A stretch of DNA of 64,000 nucleotides from Mucilaginibacter mallensis. Its GTDB lineage: Bacteria; Bacteroidota; Bacteroidia; Sphingobacteriales; Sphingobacteriaceae. The notes beneath the pieces were generated by a model. The model was not told the DNA's origin and did not search any database. It saw nothing but the letters and a program-made list of their open reading frames with translations. A program made the position numbers and the translations under genes. The DNA lies in contig NZ_LT629740.1 in the NCBI RefSeq assembly GCF_900105165.1, positions 4,774,001 through 4,838,000 of the forward strand, in the 5' to 3' direction. Position 1 is the first letter of the stretch. Every line of letters starts with the position of its first letter. Below, piece after piece: positions 1 to 8,955 of the stretch.

Positions 1-1
1 G

Positions 2-463
2 GATTTAACACTTACGGCTACCCCCGCAAGGCATTTTTCAGGCCGTGGAATAATTAACCGCAATGAAACGCTCTGGTCGTCATTTGTGATTAAGGGACCA
101 AAGCATAATATCTTTTTCGGTGCTGATTCAGGCTGGTTCCCGGGCTTTGAAGCCATCGGCGAGGCCTACGGACCATTCGATCTAACTATGCTGGAGATCG
201 GCGCATACGGCACCCATTGGGCCGATATACACATGGGGCCTGATAATGCCTCAAACGCGCACATCGCCCTAAAAGGAAAGATCATGATGCCGATACACTG
301 GGGCACATTTAACCTTGCACCACATGCCTGGTATGAGCCTATTGAAAGGTTGGTACAATTCGGTAAAGACAAAAAAATAAAACTTTTCATCCCAAAACCC
401 GGCGAGCCTACCGAAGTTAAAGAATATAACTCGGGTTGGTGGCAGCCTTATTTGAGTCATTGA
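2..463 (+). CDS. MBL-fold metal-dependent hydrolase, C-terminal part
   Basis: The frame is open from base 2, so the gene begins outside the window and only about 153 residues are seen. The first start-like codon (GTG at 86) lies inside the domain and is not the true start. Motifs fit the UlaG / N-acyl-phosphatidylethanolamine phospholipase D group of the metallo-beta-lactamase fold: 'TPARHFSGRG' with a metal-type His, then 'FFGADSGW' with the bridging Asp, then 'PIHWGTFNLAPH' with the last metal His and an 'HAWYEP' tail. Proteins of this group cleave phosphodiester or lactone bonds with two metal ions; the substrate here cannot be read from the sequence. It runs toward, and converges with, the pyruvate dehydrogenase genes on the other strand. 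Confidence 0.85.
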   Translation, partial: DLTLTATPARHFSGRGIINRNETLWSSFVIKGPKHNIFFGADSGWFPGFEAIGEAYGPFDLTMLEIGAYGTHWADIHMGPDNASNAHIALKGKIMMPIHWGTFNLAPHAWYEPIERLVQFGKDKKIKLFIPKPGEPTEVKEYNSGWWQPYLSH

Positions 464-480
464 GTTTTGCCTAAATAAAG

Positions 481-560
481 GGTGTCATACTGAGCGATAG
501 TCGAAGTATGCGGGTAAAGGCCTCTGCGCTCACCCTTCGACTATCGCTCAGGATGACACC
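481..560. repeat. GTCAT-type hairpin repeat
   Basis: Two 26-nt arms (481-506 and 535-560) pair with a single mismatch around a loop containing 'ATGCGGGTAAAGGCCT'. The loop and outer bases match another copy at 50502-50576, so this is a dispersed repeat and not only a local terminator. A half-copy ('ATCGCTCAGAATGACA') lies at 672-688. The position between two convergent genes would also let it act as a transcription stop. Confidence 0.85.
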
Positions 561-701
561 TATGTTCTATTATCCTAATTGCACTCGTCAAAGACGAGCG
601 CAATCGTAATTTGTTATGCTGTGGAACGAAGCATTTATTATCCGCAGGACGACCGCGGATAGGTTCTTCGCTATCGCTCAGAATGACAAGATCGGTTTAA
701 A

Positions 702-736
702 CAAAAATAGCGATGGGTTTAAAACCCATCGCTATC
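702..736 (-). terminator. Rho-independent terminator of the pyruvate dehydrogenase genes
   Basis: Read on the minus strand, a 13-14 bp stem (arms around 'AGCGATGGGTTT' and 'AAACCCATCGCT') is followed by ATTTTTGTTT. It lies about 35 nt beyond the stop codon of the E2 gene. Confidence 0.75.
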
Positions 737-771
737 ATATCTTCTTGATTCCTGACTCTTAAATCCTGATT

Positions 772-2412
772 CTATACTAAAAGTCTAACCGGCTCTTCAA
801 GTAATGATTTCAGCGTTAATAAGAATGCTGAACCTGTTGCGCCATCAACTACACGGTGATCGCAGCTTAAGGTTACTTTCATTACATTACCCGGTACAAC
901 AGCGCCGTTTTTAACAACCGGAACTTGTTGTATACCACTTACTGCCAATATACAGGCATCAGGCGGGTTAATAATTGCGGTAAACTCATCAACACCAAAC
1001 ATACCTAAGTTTGATATAGTGAAAGTTGAACCTTCCCAATCAGCAGGCTGTAGTTTTTTGGCTTTAGCTCTTTGTGCAAAGTCTTTTACTTCAACTGATA
1101 TCTGGCTTAATGATTTGCCATCAGCAAAACGTACTACAGGTACCAGCAGGCCATCTTCAACCGCTACGGCAACACCAATGTTGATATGCTCGTTGTAACG
1201 GATCTTATCGCCTAACCATGATGAGTTGATATTTGGATGTTGTTTTAAAGCAACAGCGCAAGCTTTCAACACAAAATCGTTAAATGATATTTTAACCGGG
1301 GCAACCTCGTTTATTTTACCACGTGCAGCGATCGCCTGATCCATATCAATCGACATGGTTACATAGAAATGCGGTGCAGTAAATAAGCTTTCAGATAAAC
1401 GTTTAGCGATAACCTTACGCATTTGCGAAACAGGTTTCTCGGTAAATTTCTCCTGGCCAACATACTGTGGTATAACTACCGGTGCGGCAGCTTTAGCAGG
1501 CGTGGCAGCTTCAGTTGCAGCAGCAGGGGCTGATGCAGGTTTTGCAGCTGGTGTATAATCTTCTATATCCTTTTTAACTATACGGCCACCTTCAGCTGAT
1601 CCTTTCAGATCATTAAGGTTGATGCCTTTGTCTTTTGCAATTTTACGTGCAAGCGGTGATGCTTTTACGCGGCTGTCGTCGGCGCTTGATGGAGCAGCCT
1701 CAGCAACTGGTGCGCTTGGTGCAGCTTCAGCAGCGGCTGGCACGGCTTCAGTTATTGCAGCAGGTGCAGCACCTGTATCCTGCAATAAAGGGGTAATATC
1801 AGTACCTTCTTTACCAACAATGGCAATAATACCATTAACCGGTGCAGCTTCGCCCTCTTTGGGGCCTATGTATAATAAGGTACCATCTTCATAACCCACT
1901 ACTTCCATAGTCGCCTTATCGGTTTCTACGTCAGCTAATGAATCATCAGATTTTACTTTATCACCAACTTTAAAGTTCCATTTGTTTATCACACCTTCCG
2001 TCATGGTATCACTCAGGGCAGGCATGCGTATAACCGTTGCCGGTATTTTTGAAAGATCAACTTTCGGAGCAGCAGGCGCTGGGGTAGCAGCAGGCTTTTT
2101 ATCTTCAACAGGTGCTGGTGCAGCTGCTGGTTTAGCTTCGGCACTGCCTGCTAAAGCAGTTTTGTAATCTTCGCCTTCGGCGCCAACTACGGCAATAACT
2201 GAATCAACAGGTGCACCCTCACCCTCTTTAATACCTATATATAATAGGGTACCTTCCTGGTATGACTCAAAGTCCATGGTGGCTTTATCTGTTTCTATCT
2301 CGGCAAGCACATCACCAGGCTTTACTTTATCCCCAACTTTTTTATGCCATTTAGCTAAAACACCATCAGTCATGGTATCGCTCATTTTAGGCATTTTTAC
2401 AACTTCAGCCAT
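772..2412 (-). CDS. pdhC: Pyruvate dehydrogenase complex E2, dihydrolipoamide acetyltransferase
   Basis: Transfers the acetyl group from E1 to CoA through swinging lipoyl arms and forms the core of the complex. The 546 residues show two lipoyl domains (about 1-78 with 'ETDKATM', lipoyl Lys43; about 126-200 with 'ETDKATM', Lys166), Ala/Pro/Glu-rich flexible linkers, a peripheral subunit-binding domain near 248-287 ('ASPLARKIAKDKGI') and a C-terminal catalytic domain with the active-site motif 'DHRVVDG'. It follows the E1-alpha gene by 42 nt on the same strand, so both are probably in one transcript. The Ala/Pro linkers create long shadow frames on the opposite strand that are not genes. Confidence 0.96.
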   Translation of the reverse strand: MAEVVKMPKMSDTMTDGVLAKWHKKVGDKVKPGDVLAEIETDKATMDFESYQEGTLLYIGIKEGEGAPVDSVIAVVGAEGEDYKTALAGSAEAKPAAAPAPVEDKKPAATPAPAAPKVDLSKIPATVIRMPALSDTMTEGVINKWNFKVGDKVKSDDSLADVETDKATMEVVGYEDGTLLYIGPKEGEAAPVNGIIAIVGKEGTDITPLLQDTGAAPAAITEAVPAAAEAAPSAPVAEAAPSSADDSRVKASPLARKIAKDKGINLNDLKGSAEGGRIVKKDIEDYTPAAKPASAPAAATEAATPAKAAAPVVIPQYVGQEKFTEKPVSQMRKVIAKRLSESLFTAPHFYVTMSIDMDQAIAARGKINEVAPVKISFNDFVLKACAVALKQHPNINSSWLGDKIRYNEHINIGVAVAVEDGLLVPVVRFADGKSLSQISVEVKDFAQRAKAKKLQPADWEGSTFTISNLGMFGVDEFTAIINPPDACILAVSGIQQVPVVKNGAVVPGNVMKVTLSCDHRVVDGATGSAFLLTLKSLLEEPVRLLV

Positions 2413-2454
2413 ATATTATATGATGAATAGTTTTAAATTTAGTGTAATATAATT

Positions 2455-3450
2455 TTAATCCTTAATATATGGGTAGTCTTTCTGCACATATACATCGGTG
2501 TAAAGCTCTTCTGGCTCAGGCCATGGCGATTCCTCTGCAAACTGTACCGATTCTTCAACCTCAGCTTTAATTTTAGCAGCTATTTCTTCAAACCATTTTT
2601 CATCAGCATAACCTTCTTTTTCAATGGTTTGTTTAACCATTTCAATAGGGTCTTTTTCTTTATAGCTTTCCAGTTCTTCTTTTGTACGATATTTTTGCGG
2701 ATCGGACATAGAGTGTCCTTTATAACGATAAGTACGCATTTCCAGGAAGGTAGGTCCTTCGCCGCGGCGTGCACGTTGCACAGCCTCGTCCATTGCGTTA
2801 TGTACCGCTACAGGGTCCATACCATCAACAGCTGATGAAGGGATACCGTATGGTAAGCCTAATTTATAAATGTCGGTTTGGATAGTAGTACGTGCAACTG
2901 AAGTACCCATGGCGTAACCATTGTTTTCGCAAACAAAAATTACAGGTAACTGCCATAAAGCTGCCATGTTAAAGGTTTCGGTTAAGGCACCCTGACGTAC
3001 AGCACCATCACCCATATAGGTAACGTTAACAAACTCGGTTCCCTTAAATTTTTCAGCAAAGGCTATACCTGCTCCCATGGGTATCTGACCGCCTACAATG
3101 CCGTGGCCACCATAAAAATGCTTTTCCTTATCGAACATGTGCATACTGCCGCCCTTGCCTTTTGAGCATCCGGTAGCTTTACCATATAATTCGGCCATTA
3201 TAGCATTTGATGTAACACCTTTAGCAATAGCATGCGCGTGATCACGATAAGCAGTGATCATACTGTCTTCTTGTTTAAGTACAGACATTGCTCCGGCTAA
3301 TACAGCTTCCTGCCCTATATATAAATGGCAAAAGCCCCTGATTTTTTGTTGCCCATATAGCTGCCCGGCTTTTTCTTCGAACCTGCGCATTAACAGCATC
3401 CACTCGTACCATTTAAGGTAGGTATCTTTAGTTATTTCGATTGAACTCAT
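2455..3450 (-). CDS. pdhA: Pyruvate dehydrogenase E1 component, alpha subunit
   Basis: Thiamine-diphosphate-dependent decarboxylation of pyruvate; needs an E1-beta partner. The 331 residues carry the TPP motif that begins 'GDGAVRQGA' and ends in 'ENN' about 30 residues later, and the phosphorylation-loop-like region 'YRYKGHSMSDP' typical of E1-alpha. The length is normal for the separate-subunit type. The next gene downstream is E2; no E1-beta gene is in this window, so the beta subunit must be encoded elsewhere. 'ENNGYAMGTS' supports acetyl-transferring dehydrogenase rather than branched-chain type, but the sequence alone does not settle substrate. Confidence 0.95.
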   Translation of the reverse strand: MSSIEITKDTYLKWYEWMLLMRRFEEKAGQLYGQQKIRGFCHLYIGQEAVLAGAMSVLKQEDSMITAYRDHAHAIAKGVTSNAIMAELYGKATGCSKGKGGSMHMFDKEKHFYGGHGIVGGQIPMGAGIAFAEKFKGTEFVNVTYMGDGAVRQGALTETFNMAALWQLPVIFVCENNGYAMGTSVARTTIQTDIYKLGLPYGIPSSAVDGMDPVAVHNAMDEAVQRARRGEGPTFLEMRTYRYKGHSMSDPQKYRTKEELESYKEKDPIEMVKQTIEKEGYADEKWFEEIAAKIKAEVEESVQFAEESPWPEPEELYTDVYVQKDYPYIKD

Positions 3451-3841
3451 TTGTTAAACAATCAATTTTTTTCAGTTAGAGCGCAAATCTAATTATAACT
3501 TGCTAATTATGGAAACCGCAATATGTCACTCCATTAACATTTATTACTATGTTATGGTAACATTGCCAAAACACCAAATTAAACTAGTAAATAAAAGCTC
3601 ACAACTTAATTTAATTCTGCATTTAGGACAAAAGGGAACATTATAATTTTTAATACCGTATACAGCTATATTAAATTACACAAATACAGCACTTAACTAA
3701 TTCAAATTTTATCTTTTTTTAAAAAAAAGCACCCTTTATTTGCAATTCTAATTAATTTAGATAGTTTTGTAACAAAAGATATACACATTGTATAATTTAA
3801 TAAACATTTTGTTGGCCCTATTTCAACAAACTAAGGATTAA
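3451..3841. other. AT-rich divergent promoter region between pdhA and the NlpC/P60 gene
   Basis: No gene is visible in these 391 bases. The region is very AT-rich and includes an A/T run near 3710-3728. It must hold the promoters of both divergent units: a candidate for the rightward gene is listed at 3738-3769, and a possible -7 box for pdhA (CAAATCTA on the plus strand) lies at 3484-3491 without an obvious -33 partner. Confidence 0.5.
3738..3769 (+). promoter_or_regulatory. Bacteroidetes-type promoter before the NlpC/P60 gene
   Basis: TTTG (3738-3741) and TAGTTTTG (3762-3769) match the -33 TTTG and -7 TAnnTTTG consensus with a 20-nt gap, the spacing expected for the major Bacteroidetes sigma factor. 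It would leave a leader of about 70 nt. Confidence 0.6.
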
Positions 3842-4435
3842 ATGAAGAAAATTACACTAGGTATTGCCCTATTTTTCAGCGTTTTAACAGCACAGGCTCA
3901 AACTAAAGTTGTGGCTCAGCCTACTGATAAAGCCCCTGACGAACAGGAGAGTTTAGCGAAAGATTACTTGTCACAAATAATGGGTGTTGCCTTATCTGCA
4001 ACCTCAAATATGAAACTTTTCCATTTTGTTTATGATTGGATCGGTACTCCTTACCGTTTTGGCGGAAGCTCAAAAAATGGTATAGATTGCTCAGCATTTA
4101 CAAAAGAATTGTACAGCGACGTATTTAACCTTGATATCAGGAGAAACTCACGCGATATTTTCAGCATGGTTAGCCCTGTTAGTAAGGATGAATTAAAAGA
4201 AGGCGATCTGGTTTTCTTTAAAATACATAGCCGCAGAATTTCACACGTAGGTATATATTTAGGTAACAACCGCTTTGCACACGCCTCATCACGAGGTGTA
4301 GCTATAAGCAGCCTCGATGATGCTTACTACAGCCGGTACTTTTATAAGGGGGGGCGCTTGTTAAGCGCTTTTAAAAGCCAACTGGATAATTTGCCGGATC
4401 CCGGCAACGGTAGCAATACCAGCGATAACAATTAG
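3842..4435 (+). CDS. Secreted NlpC/P60 cysteine peptidase
   Basis: Likely cell-wall hydrolase that cuts stem-peptide bonds in peptidoglycan (family role). The 197 residues start with a clear signal peptide (1-20, ending 'AQAQ'). The NlpC/P60 core holds the catalytic Cys83 in 'NGIDCSAF' and His135 in 'ISHVGIYLG', followed by 'RFAHASS'. A short polar tail rich in Asn/Ser/Asp closes the protein. It stands alone between a predicted promoter and a strong terminator, so it is probably monocistronic. Confidence 0.93.
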   Translation: MKKITLGIALFFSVLTAQAQTKVVAQPTDKAPDEQESLAKDYLSQIMGVALSATSNMKLFHFVYDWIGTPYRFGGSSKNGIDCSAFTKELYSDVFNLDIRRNSRDIFSMVSPVSKDELKEGDLVFFKIHSRRISHVGIYLGNNRFAHASSRGVAISSLDDAYYSRYFYKGGRLLSAFKSQLDNLPDPGNGSNTSDNN

Positions 4436-4450
4436 AAACTTAAATAATTA

Positions 4451-4478
4451 ATCCCTTCATATGAAGGGATTTTTTTTT
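4451..4478 (+). terminator. Rho-independent terminator after the NlpC/P60 gene
   Basis: A perfect 10-bp stem, ATCCCTTCAT/ATGAAGGGAT, is followed by a run of T. It ends just before the next start codon (4481), so the CapA-like gene may depend on partial read-through or on a promoter inside this short gap. Confidence 0.9.
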
Positions 4479-4480
4479 GA

Positions 4481-5611
4481 ATGAAAATATTACGGTTACT
4501 ATTTGTTGTTTATGTTATACTCGCTTTTCAATCATGCATTGAGCAGGCAGCCCGGGAGCCTGCTTATCATCTCCCAAAAATACCCGCAAAACAGATAACG
4601 CTTAAACCGGTACAGCATGATACCCTGTGTATTGCTGCTGTGGGCGATATCATGCTGGGCACCTCCTATCCTGATGATAAAACATTACCACCCGATAGTG
4701 CTAAAGAAAGTTTTACCGCCGTTGCCAAATATCTGCAGGGGAATGATATTACTTTCGGTAACCTGGAAGGTACATTGCTGGATACAGGCGGCCCTGTAAA
4801 TTATAAACTACACCAGTTGGTTAAGGCTTACCTGTTCAGGATGCCTTTGCATTGTGGTTTTGTGCTAAAAGATGCGGGCTTTAATCTGCTGAGCATCGCC
4901 AATAACCATATTGATGATTTCGGCAATAACGGGCGCATAAGCACCGTGAAGATGCTTGATAGCTGCGGCATACATTACGCCGGACTCAAAACTTATCCCT
5001 CAACAATTTTTGAGGTGAATGGTATTAAATATGGCTTTTGCGCGTTCTCTCCAAACAGCCAGACAGTGTCATTGCTGGACCTTAACGGCGCAACACAAAT
5101 CATCCGCCGGCTTAAGCAGCATTGTGATGTAGTTATCGTATCCTTTCATGGTGGCGGCGAGGGTGTAGAATTTGAGCATGTGCCACTCGATAAGGAAACC
5201 TACGTTGGTGAAAACCGCGGCAATGTTTATGCCTTTGCCCATAACGCTATCGATGCCGGTGCCGATCTTATATTTGGTAACGGGCCACACGTAACCCGTG
5301 CTATGGAGCTATATAAAAACAGGTTGATAGCGTATAGTCTGGGTAATTTTTGCACTTACAAATGTGTGAGCGTTGCCGGTATTTGCGGTATTGCGCCTTT
5401 ACTTAGAGTACACATCAACAAAAAGGGCGAATTTTTAAATGGCCGCATTATCGCCATTAAACAAACCCACTATAACGGCCTTGAACCAGATACCCTGAAC
5501 ACTGTTGTAAAAAGGGTGAAAATGTTAACTGCAATTGATTTCCCTGAATCAGGCTTAAGCATTGGGGATGATGGAATGATAGTAAAGGCGGCTTTGGATA
5601 CCACTCAATAA
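4481..5611 (+). CDS. CapA-family lipoprotein (PGA_cap metallophosphatase-like)
   Basis: Belongs to the family of CapA/PgsA poly-gamma-glutamate capsule proteins, whose fold is that of metallophosphatases. The 376 residues open with a lipoprotein signal ('LAFQSC', Cys19). Typical motifs follow in order: 'VGDIMLG', 'GNLEGTL', 'IANNHIDDFG', 'VSFHGGGE' and 'GNGPHVTR', then 'YSLGNF'. In many Bacteroidetes such proteins occur without capsule ligases, as here, so the true role may be a cell-surface phosphatase or an envelope function; no PgsB/PgsC-like genes are nearby. Confidence 0.88.
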   Translation: MKILRLLFVVYVILAFQSCIEQAAREPAYHLPKIPAKQITLKPVQHDTLCIAAVGDIMLGTSYPDDKTLPPDSAKESFTAVAKYLQGNDITFGNLEGTLLDTGGPVNYKLHQLVKAYLFRMPLHCGFVLKDAGFNLLSIANNHIDDFGNNGRISTVKMLDSCGIHYAGLKTYPSTIFEVNGIKYGFCAFSPNSQTVSLLDLNGATQIIRRLKQHCDVVIVSFHGGGEGVEFEHVPLDKETYVGENRGNVYAFAHNAIDAGADLIFGNGPHVTRAMELYKNRLIAYSLGNFCTYKCVSVAGICGIAPLLRVHINKKGEFLNGRIIAIKQTHYNGLEPDTLNTVVKRVKMLTAIDFPESGLSIGDDGMIVKAALDTTQ

Positions 5612-5660
5612 ATTTCATGGGAAACATCCTGTAAATCTCAAAAATCTGCTTAATCCTGGT

Positions 5661-5846
5661 TCAAGCCTCATCCTTAGTATTCTTCACCAGGCTTATCCCC
5701 GAAAAAAAGAATAATAAAGAGATCAGGCTCACCACAATCATAGTAGTGGCATTGCCATCGTGGTGTATAATGCTGATACCGGCATAAATTAGCCCTATAA
5801 TACCAAGTATGGTAAGTATAGCGCCGAAAGTACGTTTTACGTTCAT
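5661..5846 (-). CDS. Small two-helix membrane protein
   Basis: A 61-residue protein with two hydrophobic segments (about 7-25 and 35-54), a polar loop 'HHDGNATT' and a basic/acidic C-terminus 'KNTKDEA'. The good start codon, clean hydrophobic pattern and position alone on the minus strand between two plus-strand genes support a real gene. Function unknown. It resembles short membrane proteins that are common and unnamed in Sphingobacteriaceae (from memory). Confidence 0.7.
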   Translation of the reverse strand: MNVKRTFGAILTILGIIGLIYAGISIIHHDGNATTMIVVSLISLLFFFSGISLVKNTKDEA

Positions 5847-5939
5847 TGGTTGAATGCTCTTTTATTTAAAGCATTTATTAAAAAACAAATAACACACCAA
5901 TAATTAGTTATATATTTATTTTATAAATCTTTACCCACC

Positions 5940-6881
5940 ATGACAGGTACAATCGCCTTATTTATCGTTTTTTTTATTTTGCTGATCGTAATTTCCAGTT
6001 CCTTTGTGACTGTAAAACAGGGCACTATTGCCGTAGTTACCGTATTCGGCAAATACCGCCGCATATTGTCACCGGGCTTAAACTTTAAGTTGCCGCTTAT
6101 TGAAAACATCTATTCAAGAATATCTATCCAGAACCGCTCTGTCGAACTGGAGTTCCAGGCCGTAACCTTCGATCAGGCCAATGTCTATTTTAAGGCCATG
6201 CTCCTTTATTCGGTTTTAAATCAATCCGAAGAAAGTATAAAAAACGTAGCCTTTAAATTTGTTGATGAGCGCAACCTGATGCAGGCTTTAATCCGTACTG
6301 TTGAAGGTTCCATTCGTGCATTTGTGGCCACTAAACGCCAGGCCGAGGTATTGGTTTTGCGCCGCGATATTGTGGAGCATGTTAAAGAACAACTAGATCA
6401 GATATTAGAGAACTGGGGTTACCATTTGCAGGATCTGCAGTTGAATGATATCACGTTTGATGATATCATCATGAAATCAATGAGCCAGGTAGTTGCCTCA
6501 AATAACCTTAAAGCTGCCGCTGAAAACGAAGGACAAGCATTATTGATCACCAAAACCAAAGCTGCCGAAGCAGAGGGTAACGCGATCAAGATCTCGGCCG
6601 AGGCTGAGCGCCAGGCTTCGCAATTACGCGGTCAGGGTGTGGCTTTATTCCGTCAGGAAGTTGCCAAAGGTATGAGTGTTGCCGCTAAAGAAATGCAGGA
6701 TGCGCACATGGATACCTCTGTTATCCTGTTCACGATGTGGACAGAATCCATTAAACATTTTGCCGAAAACTCACAGGGCAACGTTATTTTCCTTGATGGA
6801 TCAACAGATGCCATGCAGCAAACCATGAAAGAAGTAATGAGCCTAAACCTTTTGCATGCTGACAAGTCAAAAAGCAAATAA
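5940..6881 (+). CDS. SPFH/prohibitin-domain membrane protein
   Basis: Stomatin/prohibitin/flotillin/HflK-type scaffold protein that organises membrane proteases or microdomains (family role). The 313 residues have one N-terminal membrane anchor (about 4-24), the SPFH domain (about 25-190, with 'VFGKYRRILSPGLNFKLP' and 'RRDIVEHVKEQL'), then an Ala/Glu-rich coiled-coil region (about 195-235) with 'AEAEGNAIKISAEAERQA'. It is followed after 18 nt by the DUF922 gene on the same strand. No NfeD partner is adjacent, which argues against the classical stomatin/NfeD operon. Confidence 0.92.
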   Translation: MTGTIALFIVFFILLIVISSSFVTVKQGTIAVVTVFGKYRRILSPGLNFKLPLIENIYSRISIQNRSVELEFQAVTFDQANVYFKAMLLYSVLNQSEESIKNVAFKFVDERNLMQALIRTVEGSIRAFVATKRQAEVLVLRRDIVEHVKEQLDQILENWGYHLQDLQLNDITFDDIIMKSMSQVVASNNLKAAAENEGQALLITKTKAAEAEGNAIKISAEAERQASQLRGQGVALFRQEVAKGMSVAAKEMQDAHMDTSVILFTMWTESIKHFAENSQGNVIFLDGSTDAMQQTMKEVMSLNLLHADKSKSK

Positions 6882-6899
6882 ATATTCTCGTTATCAATA

Positions 6900-7448
6900 A
6901 TGAAATTTAGCTTATTGAAGGCAATATGTGTTGTTGCCTTATGCCTGTTTTTAGGGCAAAAGGCAACAGCACAAGATTACCGCAAATTAACTATTGACGA
7001 TTTTCAGGGTGCACCCCATTCAGCTGGTGATGGTGTTATTGCCTATACCAACTGTAGCATTGATTTTCGTTATGAGGCTACCCGGCAGCGTGGTTATTAC
7101 CAGCTAAATTTTCATATCAGATTGCTGATGAACCGGAACAGATCATGGATGGATAAAAGCAAGGTGACTTCGCCTGAAATGCTGTCAGAAATACTAAGAC
7201 ATGAGCAGGGGCATTATTTTATAGCTTATATGGAGCAGCAGGAGTTATTGCGGGCAGTAAGTCAAACTATTTTCCAAGCGGATTATCAGTATGTTGCGCA
7301 GGAAATCTTTAACCGCATAGATGCCAAATACAAGCAGCTTAATACTGATTACGATACGGATACCCAACACATGGTAAACCGCGAGCAACAAAACAGCTGG
7401 AATGCCTATTTCCAAAAACGGATGGCCTATATGCCCTCGGGAAGTTAA
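6900..7448 (+). CDS. Secreted DUF922-family protein with HExxH motif
   Basis: A 182-residue exported protein with a signal peptide (1-24, cleavage after 'KATAQ'). It carries 'RHEQGHYFIAY' (His101, Glu102, His105), the zinc-peptidase-like signature typical of DUF922 proteins. Family members are predicted metal-dependent peptidases of unknown substrate. The 18-nt gap from the SPFH gene suggests co-transcription. It ends 9 nt before the convergent beta-barrel gene. Confidence 0.85.
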   Translation: MKFSLLKAICVVALCLFLGQKATAQDYRKLTIDDFQGAPHSAGDGVIAYTNCSIDFRYEATRQRGYYQLNFHIRLLMNRNRSWMDKSKVTSPEMLSEILRHEQGHYFIAYMEQQELLRAVSQTIFQADYQYVAQEIFNRIDAKYKQLNTDYDTDTQHMVNREQQNSWNAYFQKRMAYMPSGS

Positions 7449-7457
7449 ACATCAGCA

Positions 7458-8720
7458 TTAGAAAGCTTCGCCAACATCAATAAATAAGCCATTTGAACCC
7501 TGGCTGCCAAAACCATAATCAACAGTAATATTGGTTTTTGATACTTTATTAAGTTTAATACGCAGGCCCGGCCCATATGCGGGTTGTATAGCCTGTAATT
7601 TTGTGCCCTGTGCAGCCGATAAAGATTCCGCATTAAGAAAAACTACGCCGCCTAATAAACCATTACTGGTTAATTTAAACCTGTATTCGCTCTCAGCATA
7701 TACCATTTGTGTCCCTCTGAACCTGCCCTGTATATACCCCCTGCCTGTGGCTGAGTTAGCATCCCAGCCGGTGCTGGGCAAATCAAGATAACCTGGCTTA
7801 CCACTTAATATTATCCAGTCATAACTCCATAAAGCCAATATATTATCAGATCCCTCGGGGAAATTATAATATTTACGCATATCGAGAACTATCGACTCCC
7901 AGTTACTAGCACTACCGGTAAATTTAGTGCTGGTACGAAACTCCAGGTTTATATAGCCGCCCTTGGATGGGTTAATCGCATTATCGCGCGAATCATACAA
8001 ACCATTAAATGTAAAGCCCGATGATACCGTGCGATCGGACGGGCCGTAAAGCGTATAATCAGATACTTTGGCGTTTGTATTACCGCTTTGTGATATGTTA
8101 AAATGGTCATCAAATATATAGCCCCCACCCGCGTAAAAATTACCACTTATGTGCCTGAGTACAATTTCATAAAAGCGTACAAAGAAATAATCCATAGGAT
8201 CAACATTGCTGATATTTGAGCTGCTCCCCAGGCCATAGGTATCCTGCGGATATTTTAGAAAACGGTAATCACCAACAAAATCCCATTGATTATCCTTTGA
8301 CCATATATTGGTTTGTATCGGTAAGGTGAACTGCTTATTTTGCGTATAGCTTGTGCTCCCTACAATGGTTGATACCCTTGAATTTGGCCCTGTTCTGAAA
8401 GCCACATTGCCTGATAATACCAATGCCAAACGTGATACCAATGTATAACCTATAGCAGGCACTACCGATATCTGGGGTTTTGTGGTAATGGAATCAACTT
8501 CAGAAGTAGCCTTGCCATGAAATAGCTTTCTGATCACATCAGGAAGATCTTTTTGCGAACTCCCTTTTACACTTGTAGTATCAGCAGGCTTATTTTGCTG
8601 CCCCTCGGGCATTATCTTTTTAAGCGGAATACCTTGCGGAGACTGCTGTGCAAATACCGTTATGCTTAATAATAAGATACCAGTAAATAAGCTTAACGTA
8701 AGGTAGGGCCTCATATGCAC
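7458..8720 (-). CDS. BamA/TamA-family outer-membrane beta-barrel protein
   Basis: A 420-residue exported protein with signal peptide (to about residue 25, 'FAQQ') and a C-terminal Omp85-like surface-antigen barrel: alternating hydrophobic strands, 'GFTFNGLYDSRDNAINPSKGGYINLEFR' region near 230-255 and a terminal aromatic residue ('DVGEAF'). There is no room for several POTRA domains, so it is a short barrel of the type found in many Bacteroidetes and not the essential BamA. Two starts are possible two codons apart (8720 and 8714). Function beyond outer-membrane location is not readable. Confidence 0.85.
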   Translation of the reverse strand: MHMRPYLTLSLFTGILLLSITVFAQQSPQGIPLKKIMPEGQQNKPADTTSVKGSSQKDLPDVIRKLFHGKATSEVDSITTKPQISVVPAIGYTLVSRLALVLSGNVAFRTGPNSRVSTIVGSTSYTQNKQFTLPIQTNIWSKDNQWDFVGDYRFLKYPQDTYGLGSSSNISNVDPMDYFFVRFYEIVLRHISGNFYAGGGYIFDDHFNISQSGNTNAKVSDYTLYGPSDRTVSSGFTFNGLYDSRDNAINPSKGGYINLEFRTSTKFTGSASNWESIVLDMRKYYNFPEGSDNILALWSYDWIILSGKPGYLDLPSTGWDANSATGRGYIQGRFRGTQMVYAESEYRFKLTSNGLLGGVVFLNAESLSAAQGTKLQAIQPAYGPGLRIKLNKVSKTNITVDYGFGSQGSNGLFIDVGEAF

Positions 8721-8955
8721 TGTTATAACCGGTTTATAGCTATATATAATTAATACTATATAATATACGCCGGTATGTTAATAGCTGCGAAAATAATAAT
8801 TCTAATTTGATAGCATAAAAATATCAACCTGAAAATTAAAGTCTGAATATCATTTTTTTGTAATTTATCAAGCGATTGCGAGGCACGAAGACAACCGACC
8901 GGAGGGAGCTCATTAATACCATTGAAAAACAAACACAATATTAATAATCTCTAGA

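Noticed and set aside
1619..2167. Long plus-strand frames opposite the E2 gene
   Set aside because: They mirror the Ala/Pro-rich linkers of E2 and have no protein-like features.
4481..5611. Capsule (poly-gamma-glutamate) biosynthesis locus
   Set aside because: Only the CapA-like gene is present; no ligase or partner genes adjoin.
5650..5675. tRNA-like GGTTCAAGCC motif
   Set aside because: No cloverleaf or acceptor stem can be formed around it.
8721..8938. 60-codon minus-strand frame next to the beta-barrel gene
   Set aside because: AT-rich promoter-like DNA with a decayed repeat; no protein features.
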